A DNA stretch of 64,000 bases, from the NCBI GenBank assembly GCA_022059125.1, contig JAEUWY010000005.1, positions 3,224,001-3,288,000 of the forward strand, read 5' to 3'. Both the position numbers and the translations under genes were made by a program. Below the pieces are notes generated by a model. The model was given only the letters and a program-made list of their open reading frames with translations. It made no database searches and was not told the DNA's origin. This stretch comes from Corynespora cassiicola (taxonomy: Eukaryota > Ascomycota > Dothideomycetes > Pleosporales > Corynesporascaceae). The stretch's first letter is position 1. Each line of letters begins with the position of its first letter. Below, one piece after another: positions 24,097 through 34,698 of this stretch.

Positions 24097-26361
24097 ATGT
24101 TTCTTAACATTCTACCAGTCTTTTCAAGTTTCTTAATCTTTAATACAGTTGCTGCCATCAATGCCTGCCCTGCCGCGGATACAGTCTATTTAGGTTCTGG
24201 GGGAATTAGGTATCGCGTCTGTCCAGATACTGACCTGACTGGTCGCTCAACGGCTATAACGCCCAATGTCGCATCCGTCACTGCCTGTGCACGGCTCTGT
24301 GACCAAAGCGTGAACTGCTTTAAGGCCGTCTACGATACTCGGACCCGTGATTGCCATTTCAAGGCACTTACGGGGTTAAACTGGGTTACAAACCCGCGAT
24401 TCGATGTCATCCAAGCAGAACAAGTCAACATTGCACGCTGCCCCTACCCGGAGACGATGTACAGTAACAATGGTGTAGGTGGCTCTGGGCTGATGGCATG
24501 GCTCAAGGCTTATTATTCTAACAAGATGGGCAGAAAACTTTCAAAATCTGCCGGGACACCGACCTCAGAGGAGCAAGCGCACAAATGCTCAACGGAGTGA
24601 CATCCTTGAATGCCTGCGCACAACGATGCTCGAATACCGTGGCATGTAAGCAAGCTGTGTGGGATTCGGTTGGCTCCGTGTGCCACATCAAGGCTGACGC
24701 AGAAACCAACACCCTCATCTGGTCTACCGACAAGCGTTTCGATGTGATCCGGCAGGATACTGCTACCGCGCCGGCTATCTATGGCGCATGGTCGGACCTT
24801 GTACGGCTTCCTGTCATTCCTGTGGCTGCGTATGTTGTGCCCGAATATCCATCAGCACAGCGACTCCTTGTATTCTCCAGCTGGGGCTCTGATGCCTTTG
24901 GGGGTGAGGGTGGGCGTACTCAATTTGCTGACTATAATTTCAATTCGTGAGTAAATCCAATACCATTTCTATCATTAGGTCTTTTGAGCTAACATGACAC
25001 TAGCGGCGCCGTGTCAGCTCGAACTATAGCTAACACACAGCATGATATGTTCTGCCCAGCTATCAGCAGTCTAGCAGATGGGCGCATATACATAACAGGC
25101 GGTTCTGATGCATCAACCACTAGTTTCTACAACCCGAGTACTAATTCATTTACCCGTGGCCCTGACATGCTTATGGCACGTGGGTATCAGACTTCTACTA
25201 CGCTTTCCGACGGAAGAATCTTCACCATTGGAGGCGCATATTCAGGTCCGCGGCAAGGAAAGGATGGCGAGGTGTACGACCCAGCCACCAACGCCTGGAA
25301 AGCTTTACCGGGTGCCAAAGTAGGGCCCATGTTAACAACAGACCATGAAGGCATTTGGAGGGAAGACAATCACGCATGGCTGTTTGGATGGCGCAATGGC
25401 TCGGTCTTCCAGGCCGGTCCGAGTAAAGCGATGAATTGGTACGGCACTACCGGCACCGGGTCCCAGACAGCTGCTGGAATAAGAGATGGCATCGATGATG
25501 CCATGTGTGGTATATTTGTCATGTATGAGCCAGGGAAGATACTAAGCGCGGGTGGTTCACCTGATGTAAGTACTCCTGCCGTATGTGCCAGAGATTGTGG
25601 TAATTTAATAACCTGACCAATAGTACACGGACTCCGCCGCAACCTCACGCGCCCATATCACGACGATTGACAACCCTGGGTCGCCTGCTTCTGTGGAGCG
25701 TGTCGCTGATATGAAATACCCACGAGGATTCTCGAACGCAGTTGTCTTGCCCGATGGGACCGTTCTTGTGACGGGTGGACAGCGCCGCTCACTTGTATTT
25801 ACCGACACCGACGGGATTCTATATGCTGAACTTTTCAATCCGGCCACTAAAACCTGGAAGACGCTCGCCCCCGAGGCCGTGCCACGAAATTATCATTCCG
25901 TCAGCATTCTTCTCCCGGATGCACGTGTCTTTAGTGGCGGAGGCGGCCTGTGCTACATTGGCCAAGTTGGCGGAAGCACAGTGAACTGCAACAAACTTGT
26001 GGATCATGCTGATGGACAAACCTTCTCGCCTCCGTATCTGTTCAATCGAGACGGCTCTGCAGCAGTCAGGCCGATCATCTCCTCTGTCAGTACAGACAGC
26101 GTCAGAGTCGGGGGCACGGTAACTGTTACGACCGATGCTCCCAATGCAAAACTGGTATTGGTACGGATTGGCAGTGTCACGCATTCTGTGAATAGCGACC
26201 AGCGACGCATACCACTCACGGATGTCTCTGTCCGTGGCTCTAGATATACAGCGACCCTACCCAATGACAGTGGACTACTAATTCCGGGTTTCTACTATCT
26301 CTTCGTCATCAACCGGATCGGAGTCCCGAGTGTTGCGAGAACCGTTCAAGTCGCTCCCTGA
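24097..26361 (+). CDS. Secreted galactose-oxidase-type copper radical oxidase (AA5_2) with two PAN domains
   Basis: The product oxidises a primary alcohol, such as the C6 hydroxyl of galactose-type sugars, to the aldehyde and makes hydrogen peroxide outside the cell. Four exons (24097-24474, 24534-24946, 25004-25565, 25624-26361) with 57-59 bp GT-AG introns give 696 residues. The ATG at 24097 opens a hydrophobic signal peptide; upstream starts are not ATG or are out of frame. Two cysteine-rich PAN/apple domains occupy about residues 30-105 and 115-195, where Fusarium galactose oxidase has a CBM32. The kelch propeller and C-terminal Ig-like domain follow. Copper and cofactor residues are present: Cys281 (HDMFC) and Tyr325 (RGYQ) for the thioether cofactor, Tyr541-His542 (RNYH) and His638 (VTHSVNSDQRR). 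The stacking Trp290 of galactose oxidase is replaced by Tyr343 (GAYSG), as in some AA5_2 enzymes with other substrates, so the substrate need not be galactose. It lies about 400 bp from the AT isochore. Confidence 0.9.
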
Positions 26362-26834
26362 TGACAAGGATGAAAAGTAGGGATACGACAGCAATCTATC
26401 GCGCAATTCATTGCAATGTTCTTTTTCCCCCAGACTCGGATTTTGTTTCTTTTTCTGTTTGATTTTTAGCTCGGCACAACAATCTTTTTGTCGAAGTCGA
26501 TGCCTAGAGCCTATCACGATAGGATACATCAATTTTTTCCTTTTGTCATCATCCTACTCAAGACATCGAAGTTGTCTACTTAATAATTCAGCGAGTATAT
26601 AGAAATAGAAACATAAATATGGTTTTGTGTGCAAGTGTTCCATCTCACATCCGTGCGAGCACTGACTGACGTGGTCGTCTAGCCACGGAAAACCGACTCC
26701 AGATCCTCATCCGCATCATGTACGAATAAGCATCCATGTCAAAGCAGTATGATCGTAAGAAATTTGGTTACGCATAGAGCGTGGCATGAAAGTTATTTAC
26801 AAGAAGTCAAAAGTGGGCACAGGGCCGTTCTCCA
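26362..26834. other. Convergent intergenic region
   Basis: Shared 3' space of the copper radical oxidase (plus) and the FMN enzyme (minus). It is pyrimidine-rich just after the first stop codon, as in fungal 3' untranslated regions; no gene is seen. Confidence 0.6.
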
Positions 26835-28048
26835 CTAGCTGAACCATAAGTTGGTGCTCTTCCAGTTGACGTACTGAGGCCCAATTTCCTTGAGATCGGC
26901 TACTCCAAGATTGGCTGCGTCGATCGCGATTTCATGCTTCAACAAATCGACAGCCTTCTTGACGCCCTCGGCCCCATAAACATTACTGAACATGAAGGGC
27001 CTTCCAAGGCCAACAGCACGCACGCCAAGGGCAAGGAGCTTCAGAACATCGGCACCATACCGGACACCACCATCAGCATAGACCTCTACCTGCTGGAAGA
27101 TTTCCGGGTCTTCGTTATATATCTCCAGCGCGACCTCGAGAGAAGATGGCGTCGTGTCAAGTTGCCGACCACCGTGGTTCGAGATCATGAATGCCTTGAC
27201 ACCATTGTCGACGGCAAGGCGGGCATCTTCGACCGTCTGGATACCCTTGGGGATGATTGGCAGTGTAGTCATGTTGCTAAGCCTGTGGTACAAATCCCAA
27301 GTCAGGTAGCTGTAGCTCGAATCAGCTGAACCGACTCCATAGCGAGCAGCACGATGCCTGTTTCCGTCGGCTGCGGAGTCGACAGTCAGGACAATGGCCT
27401 TGGAGCCGGACTCCTCGATGCGAGAGAAGAGCTGCTGAGTCTCGGTGTCATTGTCGGTGAGGTACACCTGCTGGAAGAGAACCTGGGAGCTGTTGCCCTT
27501 GGCAGCGGTGATATCCTCAATGCTCTTGGAGGCGTAGAGGGCCGGCATGTAGAGAATATCACCTGCGGCAGCACCCTTGACAAGGTTCAGCTCGGCATCC
27601 TCGTGAGCATAACCAGCGCGGGCACAGGGCGAGATGAAGAAAGGCGCAGAGAAGTTGTGGCCGAGAATAGTGGTGGGAAGAGAGCTCTCAATGTCGGTGA
27701 TGTCGACCATGACACGGGGGCGCAGGCGAAAGCGCTGGAACACCTCGAGGTTGTTCCGGTAAGACCACTCGCCAGCCGCACCATTACGGTAGTATGTGTA
27801 GGCAGAAGTGTTCATGAAGTGCCGAGCGGCCCATTCAAAGTCTGGGAGACCCACGATGGAGTCCAGATCAGGCAGAGTGCCATTGGCGACAGAGCCAAGG
27901 ACGGCGTCAATGCTGGAGCCAATATGAGCCATGGACGAGCGGTTGGGTGTGAGATTGAGTATTGCATTGCTTACCCTGTGTCCGGTTCGTTGAGAAAAGG
28001 GCGGGCAGCGAGGGCCACGGAAGCGAAAGCCAGTACCGAGGAGCGCAT
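26835..28048 (-). CDS. FMN-dependent alpha-hydroxy acid oxidase/dehydrogenase, probably secreted
   Basis: This is the glycolate oxidase/lactate oxidase/flavocytochrome b2 family, which oxidises 2-hydroxy acids to 2-oxo acids. Exon 1 (27975-28048) and exon 2 (26835-27912), joined through a 62 bp intron (GTAAGC...CTCCAG), give 383 residues in a TIM barrel without a cytochrome b5 domain. Family motifs are clear: PKGI (Lys about 247), SNHGGRQLD with catalytic His about 271 and substrate-binding Arg about 274, ADGGVR (305-309) and GLGRP. Exon 1 begins MRSSVLAFASVALAA, which reads as a signal peptide, and several N-glycosylation sequons follow; this is unusual, since well-known members are mitochondrial or peroxisomal. 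The loop after TVDS differs from the LGRRE consensus, so the substrate is uncertain. A TATA-like box lies about 90 bp upstream. It converges with the copper radical oxidase gene. Confidence 0.87.
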
Positions 28049-28135
28049 TGTGAAAGAGTGACTATGGTGAAGACGACGGGGGGGAGAAAGGCTGCAGCGG
28101 CTGGGATTGCACTGAGGCAAGCGGTGATAGAATGG

Positions 28136-28142
28136 TTATATA
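28136..28142 (-). promoter_or_regulatory. TATA-like box upstream of the FMN oxidase gene
   Basis: Reads TATATAA on the minus strand, about 90 bp before the ATG at 28048. Position and sequence fit a core promoter. Confidence 0.5.
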
Positions 28143-30420
28143 GCAGCGGATGCACAAACGCTATGGCCGGGTGCGGCAGGCCCTGGTCGGAAGTATCGGG
28201 GACGGCGACTACCTGAACAAAGTGTTTGCAGGCAGGTATCCATTCTGACCCTTCATCCGGGTGCTTGGAAACATGTCCGTCATCTCTTTCCAGCAATCTC
28301 CGTGGGCCCAAGATTGTAGCAGCAGCGCTCTATGACTGATTGATCTATGTGCGGGAGATTGGGTATCGGGCCGCGTCTTCTTCCTGGCAGGTTTTACACC
28401 AGGTCGATATGGAAACGGCCGAAAAAGTCACGAGCTCGGGGGGGTTTGATTTCGGCCCGGGCCAAGGGCGCATTGCGATTGGTGCTGCCGGGCGCTGCTG
28501 GCTTCTGTGGGTGGATAAGGCCGAAACGGTGCGAAGGCGTGGGAAAACGTTTCATGCCGGCGCCGTTGCAAACATGGGGGGCCGGCCTAGCCCGGTGCAT
28601 CTTCTCTCTAGCCTTCAATTTCCCGGTTCTGCGGTTGCGGGCGTGTGAGTGCCAGATTGACAGGGCGACGGGGCGGTAGGGTGGTAGGGCAGAAAGGCCA
28701 TATCAAGAGTAGACGGGCCATGTTTCGTCGGCTGCTGCCATGACGGCGGAGGGAGCCATCCAGCCATGGATGCGCCCCAATCGGGCAGGTCTGTTCCTGG
28801 ATGCCTGCGCCTGCCTCTGGGACCTGCTGCATCTGTACGACACCAGCGAGCGGGGGGCGGGGACGGGGACAGCGAGGAAGGTGCGAGGGCGCGGGAGAGG
28901 AAGGCACGGGAGGGTACAGGAAGGTGCGTGTGCACAAAGGAAGGCGCAGGTGTGCAGGTGTGCAGCAGCCGTCGACCGCCCGAGCGGGCGCGCTCCGCCC
29001 CGTTTGTCTTCCACAGCAGCGTGCTGTGAACGAGCCTGCCTGTCCATTTGTCAGCGCGACGAGCACCTTTTTTTTTGCTGCAGCCATGTCGTCTCCCTCA
29101 CCCGGGCGCCCCTTGGCGTCGCCAAGCCATGGCCAAGCCCCTCCACCTGACAAGCCTGGCCACGACACCATGACGTGCGGCCTGGGATGCTGGAGCGGAT
29201 CGAATGGAGCGGCAAACACGCCAAACCCTGCTATCGCACACCCTTGCGCCATTGCATTGACCGCCCTGGGCCAGCTGGAAAAGCACTCCAAGCATCGTTT
29301 GCCTGTCCCGATGACGCCGCTCGCATCATCGCCTGCCAACACGCCTTCGGATGCCCGCCCAGCCACACTTGCCTCGCGACCTACCGGTAGACGTGGGATG
29401 AAATTTATTTCAGCCCTCGCAGCTTGTCCCGGCTATGGATAATTTCCATGGCCAGCCCAACGTGTCCTCGTCCTGTGCCGAACACCCGCCCAAGCATGGC
29501 TGCATCTGAACCATTGCCACTCGCCACGAGTAGCTGCAGACCCGAAGCTTGCGAGGTGCAAGGCACACAGGTGGGTATGATGTAGTATGAGAGGAGGTTT
29601 CATGGCGGGTCTTTCCTCGAGGAGCCCACCGACCCAGCCATGTCAACCCTGGTCCAGCCGCTGCCCTCCGACATCCGTGCTTGATATCTGGTCTAGTGCC
29701 GGTATTCTTCGTTGAGCTTAGGGATTGCGTCTTGGAAGCGAAGCTGCGCGAAGCTACAAGCGACGTACCTGCCTGCTGCAGCTTGATCGTCCAACATGTA
29801 TATTCTCTCTGCCCCCCCCCCCCCCCCGCATTTGGATCAGGAACAAGTCTGTCTTGTCCACGCGAGCCAATGTTCTTGTTGGCTATTGCCCGCGTGTACA
29901 ACCGAGTGCCGGATTGCAATCTGGGTTCGCTTCGTGAATGTTGCTGCGGTGTCAAATGGCTACACGTGGTAGCTGAGTTATATCAGACTTTACCCATGTC
30001 TCGTGGACTTGCAAGCAGCCTAAAGTCATTTACCTGCCCAAGCCTGCATGGGCTTATTCGGGGTAGAGGTGGATGCGATGCGCCCGTGTAGGCGACGGAA
30101 CAATTCGTGCCGCCTCATCCGCATTTCCCTCATCACATGGCTTCTGGATGAACACCAACTACAAGAGCAGACTCAAATTGTCATGTTTGTAGTATGGACA
30201 CGCACAGCTACTACCACCTTCGTCTTGCGCCCTGGGTGCTTGCGCACATGATGTATGCCTCTATTGTGGTGCCTGCATGAGACTCCCCCTTCTTTCCAGT
30301 GCCTGCCTTGCCTTGACCTGATCGGAGCTCCCTTCAGTCCATGTATGGGTACGCCGCCAAATATCAAAAGCGCTTGGTTGCCCTTCTCCCGGGATAATGC
30401 CATTTTCGGCCGGGCATCTT
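28143..30420. other. Gene-free, GC-rich intergenic stretch
   Basis: Overlapping open frames occur on both strands but they are composed of Arg, Pro, Ala and Gly runs, lack domains and look like by-products of GC-rich composition. A 15-base or slightly longer run of C lies near 29,813-29,827. I see no convincing protein or RNA gene; unannotated non-coding transcripts cannot be excluded. Confidence 0.6.
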
Positions 30421-30627
30421 CTAATGATTGTTGTCCCTGTCCGATTTCATCGTCGCATGTTTCTGATTGCGTTCAATGGTCTGGAGCACTCGCAAATGCT
30501 CTTTCTTGAGCTGGTCGAAATCGTCGCTGAGCTTGTTATGCCATGGGTAGAGGACAAAGACCTGGAATCCGAGAGCTGAGCTCGCCACAACAAAATTCGT
30601 GAGAGATATGGAGCGCGTTATTATCAT
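30421..30627 (-). CDS. Small single-pass membrane protein, possibly mitochondrial
   Basis: A 68-residue frame starts at an ATG in a good fungal context (CCCGCCATGA). It reads MIITRSISLTNFVVASSALG, a basic N-terminus followed by a hydrophobic helix of about 20 residues, then a short LYPWHNKL turn and an amphipathic, Lys/Glu-rich helix (about residues 38-55) suited to a coiled coil. This layout is that of small inner-mitochondrial-membrane proteins, but I do not recognise the family. No intron is needed. The opposite strand also has an open frame with less protein-like composition. The next gene upstream on this strand is over 2 kb away. Confidence 0.5.
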   Translation of the reverse strand: MIITRSISLTNFVVASSALGFQVFVLYPWHNKLSDDFDQLKKEHLRVLQTIERNQKHATMKSDRDNNH

Positions 30628-31731
30628 GGCGGGATTCAAGGGGTCGAATCGTCCAGGCTTGATTGGAGGTTGCGAGCTTTGGCCACGTTAGTCCACGGAC
30701 GCCGCGGCACTGAACGTGATGTTGCGAGTCCACTGACCTTTTGGTTGTACCTTGCGCCTGTTCTTTGCATGTGTGTCAAGAACTCGAGGGTTGTTTCTCA
30801 GGGAGACAAGAGAATCATGTACACGGCACAGTCCCGAGGTTAGCTACAAAAGTCCTGTCCATCCCGAAGGACATCCGATCGTCGGTGCACGCTATGTTGC
30901 GCGACATTGTACCAAAAGGTCAGAATAGGATAGAGCACCCGTCGTAGTCTGCGTTCACGTGAGATCATCGCTGGGCTTAGGCTCGTACCTGACAATCTAT
31001 TCGTCAGAGGAATACCCTCCAAACCAGAGAGCAAGTTCTTAATTGGCTGCAGGCTCACACACATCATACGTTGGATGACCACGAGTCAGTTTACCGACAT
31101 ATTTCCGCAAGCCCGAGAGATACCGATTGAGCACCGTCCTTCTGGGAGCATCTCAGTGGTGGCTCAAGCGCCTTTCTTTTCTAGAGAAGATGCCGTCTTA
31201 GCTACGGGGAATGAAACAATGATTTCGAGGCAGACCTGGGGGTGCTTGGACAGATGAGCCCAATAGACCATATATCGCATCTGCTCCAAGAGGCTCTACA
31301 AGCAATATACCGCAGGTGTTTAGGCACACCAAACGTAGTAGATTGCGCATTTCGCATAGCACAGTCATAGGCCAGGAGAGCCAGGCGGATCAAGTACATC
31401 TAGTCATACCCGCGCATCCCTGAGAACGACTATTACATGGATGATGCGTGACTTCCGTACAACGTCTTACTCCCATCCCTTGTAGGGGCAGGATGTTGAG
31501 CACTAAGTTCTATCCCAAGAACAGTAGTAAATATGAGAGCATCGCTTTCCGATAAGATAAACTCTCTGTTTCATTAAAAAAGCCCGTGTTAGGTAAACGT
31601 ATTCTTAGCTAGATACCTAGGTACTCTCCCAATAATCTTGTTGTGTTGTGGTTTGTTATAATTTTAGTGAAGGTCATGTATGGAAAAGGGATACAAGGAA
31701 AGTAGAAATACTTCAGATACCTGCTGGATCT
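30628..31731. other. Intergenic stretch with possible gene remains
   Basis: No intact gene. On the minus strand between about 31,100 and 31,400 two frames give protein-like strings (for example SLLEQMRYMVYWAHLSKHPQ) that change frame and meet stops, so this may be an old pseudogene. A TACCTAGGTA palindrome is at 31614-31623. Confidence 0.5.
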
Positions 31732-33071
31732 TCACTCGAACCTCACAATCCAGCCATCTCCCACCTGCTCGCCCTTTGCGTTCTCACCCCCCCAAAGCAC
31801 GAAACTGCTTCCATCTTCCATGGTATCGCATCCAAAGAAAGCCCGTGGGCCAGGATGAAGTTTCCCGTCAGAAATGTTCAAGTCTCCAGGTAGTTTCATC
31901 TCAACCTCAGCCCAACTGTGTGTTCCCGGGTCTGCCCCTATAGCAGATCGTATTGAGTCTTTTATCTTCGCTGGCTTGACGGCCTCGTTGATCTTCAACT
32001 TAGGCTTAGCCGCTAGGTCGCTTGATATGACCTGTAACGTCCACATATCGCTCCATTGCGGTACATTGTGGGTATCGTCTTCTGGCAGAATAACAGAGTG
32101 GGCGGATACATCTCTTGCCCCAAGAAAGTATATGAGATAGTTTCGACCATACCCCGTTGTTATGGGAAGAAATCCACCCGAATGCCGTGCACGAGGACCA
32201 GGTGTCAGGGGGTTTGTGGGGAAAGTAATTGTTTCCCAGGTGATGGATTGCGTGGTGGAGTGAAGAGTGGCATGATGAAGCTCGCAACTCAGAGGATCAG
32301 ATCCAGAGATCATATATAGTCGGCTGTTGCATAGTGCAGCGTTTGATGTAGGTGCAGGAACGTTGGGAAGTGCAATCCACACTCTGGAATCGAAATCAAA
32401 CAGCCAAATATCCGATGCAGTAATCCCCAAATCCCCTGAGCCACCACATAGAATCAATTGACTGCCATGTGCAAATAGTTTGCAATTTCGTCTTGTGCCA
32501 GGATTCGGAGTAGTCTCCTTACCCTGCAGCTGAGTCCAAACGAGTCTATCGGGATCAAAGAGCCAGAGAACAGGGTCAGAATCGACAAGCTGGTCGTGCT
32601 CATCGCATCCTCCATAAATAACAACGCAACCTCGAAACGCACATGCGGCATGTTTGGTCCTTGGGTCTGGTAATACTCCTCCTTCAACAGCTGGAAGTGC
32701 GGGTATGAGGTGATAATCTACTTCAGGCTCTCCTGATTGCACTAGCGTAATAGCATGAATGTCGTTGGTAGCAATGCCGCCGTGATTTGTATTTCCTCCA
32801 AACACGTAAGCTTTATTGCCAACAACCGTCAGAGTGTGATTGGATCGTGCCAGGGAGCGCCTGTATAGGTTAGCAGCTGTGGGAATATGGTATTTTATGG
32901 CCTATCTAACCGTGTTGAATCATCAGTAGCGTTTGCAATCATCGTGTATGTGACCTTGAGTGGAAGTGTTGGTTTTGCTATCATGTAGCCCGCGACACCT
33001 GCCTGTGCCGTTGTAGAGACGACTTCCTCTGCAGCCAAGGCTACTCCAGCACCTGCTGCGACTTCGGCCAT
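31732..33071 (-). CDS. Kelch-repeat beta-propeller protein
   Basis: Exon 1 (32911-33071) and exon 2 (31732-32860), separated by a 50 bp intron (GTTAGA...CTAACCTATACAG), make 429 residues. Several kelch units are visible, with the paired Gly motif and following Trp/Tyr: KAYVFGGNTN, CVVIYGGCDE with WTQLQG, QLILCGGSGD with DIWLFDFDSRVW, RLYMISGSD, and a last SSFVLWGGENAKG. The first 40 residues are Ala/Val-rich (AEVAAGAGVALAAEEVV) and may be a weak membrane or targeting segment. The propeller lacks the copper-binding residues of galactose oxidase, so it is more likely a binding scaffold than an enzyme. The partner and pathway are unknown. The start is supported by in-frame joining to a conventional short exon. 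Confidence 0.82.
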
Positions 33072-34188
33072 GATAGTAGTTGACCAGTATGAAAGTTTTG
33101 GTGTAGAAAGGTGACAGAAGCTGCCTGGGCGTCAACTAGAAAAGCTTAAGGGGTAATAGCATGGATGACGTCATTCACCACAAACGGAACAGGTACGGGT
33201 GACAGGCTACGTGACCCTTTTCATCGGAGATTCTTACCGAAAATGTCACCATATAAATAATTCTTTCTAATCTATAGGTCCCAGTGGCATATGATTCCGT
33301 GGTCTGCGTACAATACTCTCTTCTATCAGGGCCCGGATCGCCCATGACAGAGCAACCCGGAAATTAAAGATGCCATAGGAAATGCTACAGAGAAGGAGAG
33401 GTCAGCAAAGTATGCTGCTTTCCATTCATATAAACTAGAATCCAAATACTTTCGCCGACATCCTCAACGTGGGCGGAATAAAAATACTGCGGGTTGTGTT
33501 CTTTTGAATATAATTGTCACATATGTTCCATGCGCATATAATTATATCTGCTCTTACGCAGATTGCACAGTCGACCTGTACTAGAGAAACTATCCGGACT
33601 TAAATTACGACTCACGGCACAATGATGATCACCACTATCAGAAGCTTGTAACCCTGATAATGTCTTGACTATCATGTGAATAAGCCTTATAGTAGTTTGC
33701 AGTACCATAAGAATACTGTCACATTTCTGTTGTTCAGAATGACTCCGTGGGGCTTCTAAGAGTATTGCTACCTTGAACACCTCGCTGCACTTATCTCCAA
33801 GGCTGGCTGTCATCTTGGTCCCAATTAGCGTGAAAATTGGCGCGCAAATAGACTACTACTGAAAGTGTGAAGCAATACCTCCCCGCCTGAAGAAAGAACC
33901 AAGGTAGCACTGGCTCCACTCTCACAGTTTGCTAAGCTGTCGTGAGTCAAGAAAGATCTCCCGAAAATGAAAGTATCATTTAACTTCTTGCCATAAGCCG
34001 AGTCTATAGTCGCCATAGAAAAATCAGATATTATCATGTGTGGATGCCTATCTGCCGGTACCTACCTAGGTAGGTACACGCCTATTTAGACGCTGGTCTG
34101 AACCAAAGCTGTGGCGTATAGCTTACATTTTCCAGAGGCCGACCACTAATCTAAAAGCTAATCAATGGTATTTGAGTATCTTGGGCGC
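33072..34188. other. Intergenic stretch with a 20 bp perfect palindrome
   Basis: No gene that I can support. Two short minus-strand frames (33517-33813 and 33825-34037) have ordinary composition but no start-to-stop model that joins them cleanly. GTACCTACCTAGGTAGGTAC at 34058-34077 is a perfect palindrome. Confidence 0.5.
34058..34077. repeat. Perfect 20 bp palindrome containing TACCTAGGTA
   Basis: Every base pairs with its mirror partner. The 10 bp core TACCTAGGTA recurs at 31614, 40183, 58415 and 58427, all between genes. Confidence 0.85.
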
Positions 34189-34698
34189 TCAGGTATCAAA
34201 CCACTCAAGGGCATCATCCTTGTTGAAGATGGCTCGATACACACGGTCATCTTCTTTGATGATCTCCTCTGTGTGGATGCTATGAAGTTTGTACTCCCTC
34301 TCGTCCAAACTACTGCCGTCTGTACCCTCCTTTGCAGACCCAAAGACACGAACGTGGATGTATGCATTATCAACTGCGGGGATCCTGACCTTGGCAAATA
34401 TGTGCAGGCCATAAGCGGAGTTGGCTACGCGAACGGAATCGATGTCGGAGGCAGAAAAGGAGGTCAAGTCGCCGTCAGAGAGTGACCTGACTGCCCGAAA
34501 ATACTCCGGTTCGTGCTCTAGGAAGAGTAAGGTTCTGGCAAGAGTAAGTAGAGGGTGGGTGATGGGCTTACTGTCGTGATCGCGACGCAGCTTGATGAGT
34601 TCCTCCTTGAGCAAATCGAGGATGGAGTCGAGGGCATCGATGGAGCCTTGGTGGGGCGCATGGGGCTCACCGAGCTGAACAGTTTCTTCCGTTGCCAT
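34189..34698 (-). CDS. Conserved-looking protein of unknown function (169 residues)
   Basis: A single-exon frame with balanced composition. Predicted helical segments (about residues 20-45 and 50-75, including LDSILDLLKEELIKLRRDHD and HPLLTLARTLLFLEHEPEYF) are followed by a beta-rich second half (HIFAKVRIPAVDNAYIHVRVFGSA). I do not recognise a domain and assign no function. No signal peptide or membrane segment is visible. The gene is divergent from the MFS transporter gene, with 564 bp between the two start codons. The opposite-strand frame over the same DNA is shorter and less protein-like. The start ATG is the only one upstream of the helical part. Confidence 0.65.
   Translation of the reverse strand: MATEETVQLGEPHAPHQGSIDALDSILDLLKEELIKLRRDHDSKPITHPLLTLARTLLFLEHEPEYFRAVRSLSDGDLTSFSASDIDSVRVANSAYGLHIFAKVRIPAVDNAYIHVRVFGSAKEGTDGSSLDEREYKLHSIHTEEIIKEDDRVYRAIFNKDDALEWFDT

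Noticed and set aside
27354..28061. Plus-strand open frame of 235 codons opposite the FMN enzyme gene
   Set aside because: It is antisense to a gene with clear catalytic motifs, starts at no convincing ATG context and has no domain; typical mirror frame of a GC-rich exon.
28608..29366. Minus-strand frame of 252 codons in the gene-free stretch
   Set aside because: Composition is Pro/Arg/Ala/Gly-rich, several overlapping frames on both strands are equally long, and no domain, signal or splice structure supports it.
29410..29955. Minus-strand frame of 181 codons
   Set aside because: No domain, crosses a poly-G/poly-C tract (reads GGGGGQ), and overlapping plus-strand frames are similar in length.
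33517..34037. Two consecutive minus-strand frames that might form one gene
   Set aside because: The part after 33813 resembles the C-terminal helices of fungal zinc-cluster regulators, but no splice site joins the frames in phase and no DNA-binding domain is found upstream.
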